Below, piece after piece: positions 6,309 through 7,978 of a stretch of 7,978 nt of DNA (positions within the stretch are counted from its first letter, which is position 1; every line of letters begins with the position of its first letter). The position numbers were made by a program, and so were the translations under genes. The notes below the pieces were generated by a model. The model did not search any database and was not told where the DNA came from. It was given only the letters and a program-made list of their open reading frames with translations. Source of the DNA: Actinobacteria bacterium UBA5182 (GTDB lineage Bacteria > Actinomycetota > UBA4738); contig DHWM01000067.1 in assembly GCA_002413185.1 (NCBI GenBank), forward strand, positions 7,998 to 15,975, read 5' to 3'.

Positions 6309-6911
6309 ATGAAAGAGACTGTCCACATCGAGGAGCCGAAGGTTGCTCGGGTCCTGTTCGCCTCGCCTGCGGCGTCCTACCTGTGGCTCGCCGCCAGGCT
6401 GTTCATCGGGTACCAGTGGGTGCACGCGGGGTGGGAGAAGATCACCGGCACCGAAGGCGGCTGGCACTGGGCCTTCACTTCAGGGTCTTGGCTCCGGACC
6501 TCGGCCGGGTTGAAGGGATTCGCGGGGTTCGCCCTCACGCAGGCCAAAGGCCCCCACGCGGCCGTCAACTACGGGTGGTACGCGGCGTTCCTCCGCTGGA
6601 TCGAGCGGAGCGGGGCAGGCGTTCTGGCGCCGGCGATCGCCCTCGGCGAGTTCGTGATCGGAGCCGCCCTAATCCTCGGGCTCTTCACTGGGGTGGCCGC
6701 CTTCTTCGCCGGAATCCTGAGCACCTCATTTGGACTGGCCGGCGTGGCTGGCGTGAACCCGGTGTTCTTCGTGATCGAGGTCTTCCTGATCCTCGCCTGG
6801 AGAAACGCCGGCTACATCGGTCTGGACCGGTTTGTCCTCCCGGCGCTGGGAACGCCGTGGAAGCCGGGCAAGCTGCTCCACCGGCCGCCACGCATGGCCG
6901 TGGCGGCCTGA
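6309..6911 (+). CDS. DoxX-family integral membrane protein (DoxD-like, TQO large-subunit type)
   Basis: 200-aa polytopic membrane protein of the DoxX family, which includes the membrane subunit of thiosulfate:quinone oxidoreductase and mycobacterial redox-homeostasis proteins. The segment SPAASYLWLAARLFIGYQWV (19-38) forms the first helix. It is followed by HAGWEKITG (39-47), typical of the family, then a hydrophilic loop with GWHWAFTSGSWLRTSAGLKG (51-70). Three further helices lie at about 103-127, 129-147 and 150-172 (PVFFVIEVFLILAWRNAGYI). The C-terminal tail is basic and cytosolic-looking (KPGKLLHRPPRM). The start is set by AGGAGG 5 nt upstream of ATG 6309, and GTG 6291 is less likely. 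It is followed by a 14-bp hairpin, so it is probably transcribed alone or with the upstream regulator. No DoxA partner gene is visible, so a thiosulfate-oxidising role should not be assumed. Confidence 0.88.
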   Translation: MKETVHIEEPKVARVLFASPAASYLWLAARLFIGYQWVHAGWEKITGTEGGWHWAFTSGSWLRTSAGLKGFAGFALTQAKGPHAAVNYGWYAAFLRWIERSGAGVLAPAIALGEFVIGAALILGLFTGVAAFFAGILSTSFGLAGVAGVNPVFFVIEVFLILAWRNAGYIGLDRFVLPALGTPWKPGKLLHRPPRMAVAA

Positions 6912-6927
6912 AAGCCGGCACCGCAAT

Positions 6928-6960
6928 AGGGAGGAGGGGAGTGTCCCTCCCCTCCTCCCT
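6928..6960. terminator. 14-bp perfect hairpin downstream of doxX
   Basis: Positions 6928-6941 (purine-only) pair without mismatch with 6947-6960 (pyrimidine-only) around a TGTCC loop. The hairpin starts 17 nt after the doxX stop. It lacks a T tract, so it is a GC-rich terminator candidate that could act in both directions. The strict purine/pyrimidine strand bias could also allow non-B DNA structure. Confidence 0.6.
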
Positions 6961-7161
6961 CGCGTCCGGCTCGGTCAGGTCACAGCTTTCCGGTCCCCCA
7001 GGAGACGCTGATGGAGGCCAATGGCGCGGCGGGTCACAGAAATCCACGTGAATCTGTCGAGGACCTGCCGGCGGCCGGAACTATCTCCGAGGCGTCGGGC
7101 GCGCTTGGGACATCTAGGTGGGACCGACCATCCCGGTTCCTTTCCGCCTAGGATGAAAATA

Positions 7162-7190
7162 CGCCTGGTGCCCTCCTTTTGGGTCAGGCG
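7162..7190 (-). terminator. Hairpin plus T-rich tract at the end of the IS110 transposase gene
   Basis: Read on the minus strand, CGCCTG (7190-7185) pairs with CAGGCG (7167-7162), with an inner CCC/GGG stem, and is followed at once by TATTTTCAT. It overlaps the transposase stop codon (7186-7184). The shape is that of a modest intrinsic terminator. In an IS110 element it could instead be part of the structured right end. The 6961-7161 stretch between this and the doxX hairpin shows no convincing gene. Confidence 0.45.
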
Positions 7191-7978
7191 GCTGGTTGGA
7201 GGATGACCTTCTGTCCCAACTGCTCGAGCTGGTGAACAAGCCGCTGGACGTGTCGTTCGGTCGACTCCCGACGGTCGAAGTAGTCGGCGCCGAGCTCGTG
7301 ATAGGTGACGCCATCGCGAAGGATGTAGTACGCGGCGACGATGATGGAATGGCGGGTTGCGCCCGTGGCCTTGGCTGGTCCCCGCCGACGCTTGATCCGG
7401 GCGTGCTGGGCCCCCAGGTACGTGCCCTTGCTTCGGGCCGCGGCCTTGGCCGCCTCGGTCAGCCCCTTGCGGAGCCACTTCGGACCAGGGCGGGTCTTGC
7501 CGGTCTTGCGCTTGCCAGCGGACTCGTTGTTGCCGGGGCACACTCCCGCCCAGGAGGCAAGATGGCCGGCGGAGGGGAACTGGGCCATGTCCACCCCGAT
7601 CTCGGCGATGATGACCTGCGCGGTCCGCCGGTTCACGCCGGGGATGGTGTCAAGCCCCTCCACCTGCTTGGAGAAAGGGGCGATCACCTCCTCGATCCGC
7701 GAGCTCAGGGTGGCGATCGTCTCGTCCAGGTAGTCGATGTGGGCCAGGATGTGACCGACCAGCAGGCCGTGATGCTCGGTGCGGAACCGTCCTTCCAGGG
7801 CCTCCTTCAGCTCGGGGAGCTTGGCCCGGAGCTTCCCCTTGGCCAGATCGGCCAAGACATCGGGATCGTGCGTCCCGGCTACCAGGGCGTCCAGCATCAA
7901 CCGGGCCGAGACGCCGAGAGTCTTCGAGGCCACCGAGGTGAGCTTGATCCCGGCGTCCTGGAGCACCTTCTCGAGCCG
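7184..7978 (-). CDS. IS110-family transposase (bridge-RNA-guided type), N-terminal part outside window
   Basis: DNA recombinase of the IS110/IS116/IS902 family. The frame is open to the right edge, so the N-terminal RuvC-like DEDD domain and the true start lie outside. The visible 264 residues begin RLEKVLQDAGIKLTSVAS. They include a charged helical, probably coiled-coil region (about 78-104), the helix-hairpin-helix-like LDTIPGVNRRTAQVIIAEIG (109-128) and the Transposase_20 core SWAGVCPGNNESAGKRKTGK (142-161), then WLRKGLTEAA. Ser153 in NNESAGKR is the likely catalytic serine of this domain. No stops interrupt it, so the visible part looks intact. Downstream is a hairpin with a T-rich tail. 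A GTG at 7966 would be only an internal start. Confidence 0.92.
   Translation of the reverse strand, partial: RLEKVLQDAGIKLTSVASKTLGVSARLMLDALVAGTHDPDVLADLAKGKLRAKLPELKEALEGRFRTEHHGLLVGHILAHIDYLDETIATLSSRIEEVIAPFSKQVEGLDTIPGVNRRTAQVIIAEIGVDMAQFPSAGHLASWAGVCPGNNESAGKRKTGKTRPGPKWLRKGLTEAAKAAARSKGTYLGAQHARIKRRRGPAKATGATRHSIIVAAYYILRDGVTYHELGADYFDRRESTERHVQRLVHQLEQLGQKVILQPAA
7184..7978 (-). mobile_element. Partial IS110-family insertion element
   Basis: Only the transposase C-terminal portion is in view; the left end lies beyond the window. The right boundary cannot be set from sequence alone, because IS110 elements usually lack clear terminal inverted repeats. It falls somewhere in the roughly 270-nt gene-free stretch 6912-7183. 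No target duplication was identified. Confidence 0.7.

Noticed and set aside
7027..7062. CACGTG palindrome flanked by ACAGA and TCTGT as an IS end or operator
   Set aside because: The arms are offset by one to two bases with mismatches next to the core, so the symmetry is too weak to support a function.
7021..7206. 61-aa plus-strand ORF between doxX and the transposase
   Set aside because: It is Arg-rich with no ribosome binding site or motif, and it runs into the antisense of the transposase end.
1..7978. CRISPR array, tRNA or rRNA genes
   Set aside because: No regularly spaced direct repeats, cloverleaf-like segments or rRNA-like conserved stretches were seen.

Overview
The window is GC-rich, with dense coding on both strands and GTG as well as ATG starts. 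The gene set is a GlgE-pathway operon, a DevS/DevR (DosS/DosR)-type two-component pair, a DoxX protein and an IS110 transposase. This fits a member of the Actinomycetota, probably an uncultured or deep-branching one. No rRNA, tRNA or marker gene is present to place it more closely.

Layout. (1) 1-2749, minus strand: glgE (maltosyltransferase), then treS (trehalose synthase) in a 4-nt ATGA overlap. treS runs off the left edge. These two genes belong to the trehalose -> maltose -> maltose-1-phosphate -> alpha-glucan route; the maltokinase and branching enzyme would be expected further left, outside the window. (2) 2750-2971: divergent control region between glgE and a sensor kinase. (3) 2972-4590, plus strand: GAF-GAF-HisKA_3-HATPase sensor kinase of the DevS/DosS type, interrupted by one apparent single-base deletion at a C run. 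(4) 4595-5149, minus strand: a membrane-anchored or exported cupredoxin with a complete type-1 copper ligand set, convergent with the kinase. (5) 5288-5494, plus strand: a short unrecognised 68-aa ORF. (6) 5526-6184, plus strand: DevR/NarL-type response regulator, also broken by an apparent single-base deletion, followed by a strong hairpin. (7) 6309-6911, plus strand: a DoxX-family membrane protein with a perfect AGGAGG ribosome binding site, ending at a 14-bp perfect hairpin. (8) 7184-7978, minus strand: the C-terminal two thirds of an IS110-family transposase, running off the right edge.

How it may work together (inference): the kinase and regulator look like one redox, gas or hypoxia-sensing system whose two genes are separated by the cupredoxin and the small ORF. 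The kinase keeps the histidine that ligates heme in mycobacterial DosS. The neighbours (type-1 copper protein, DoxX protein, storage-glucan genes) are plausible targets of a DevR-type regulon. DevR-box-like inverted repeats lie upstream of doxX and between the cupredoxin and regulator genes. The main caution is that both signalling genes carry apparent one-base deletions, which could be assembly errors or a recently inactivated system.
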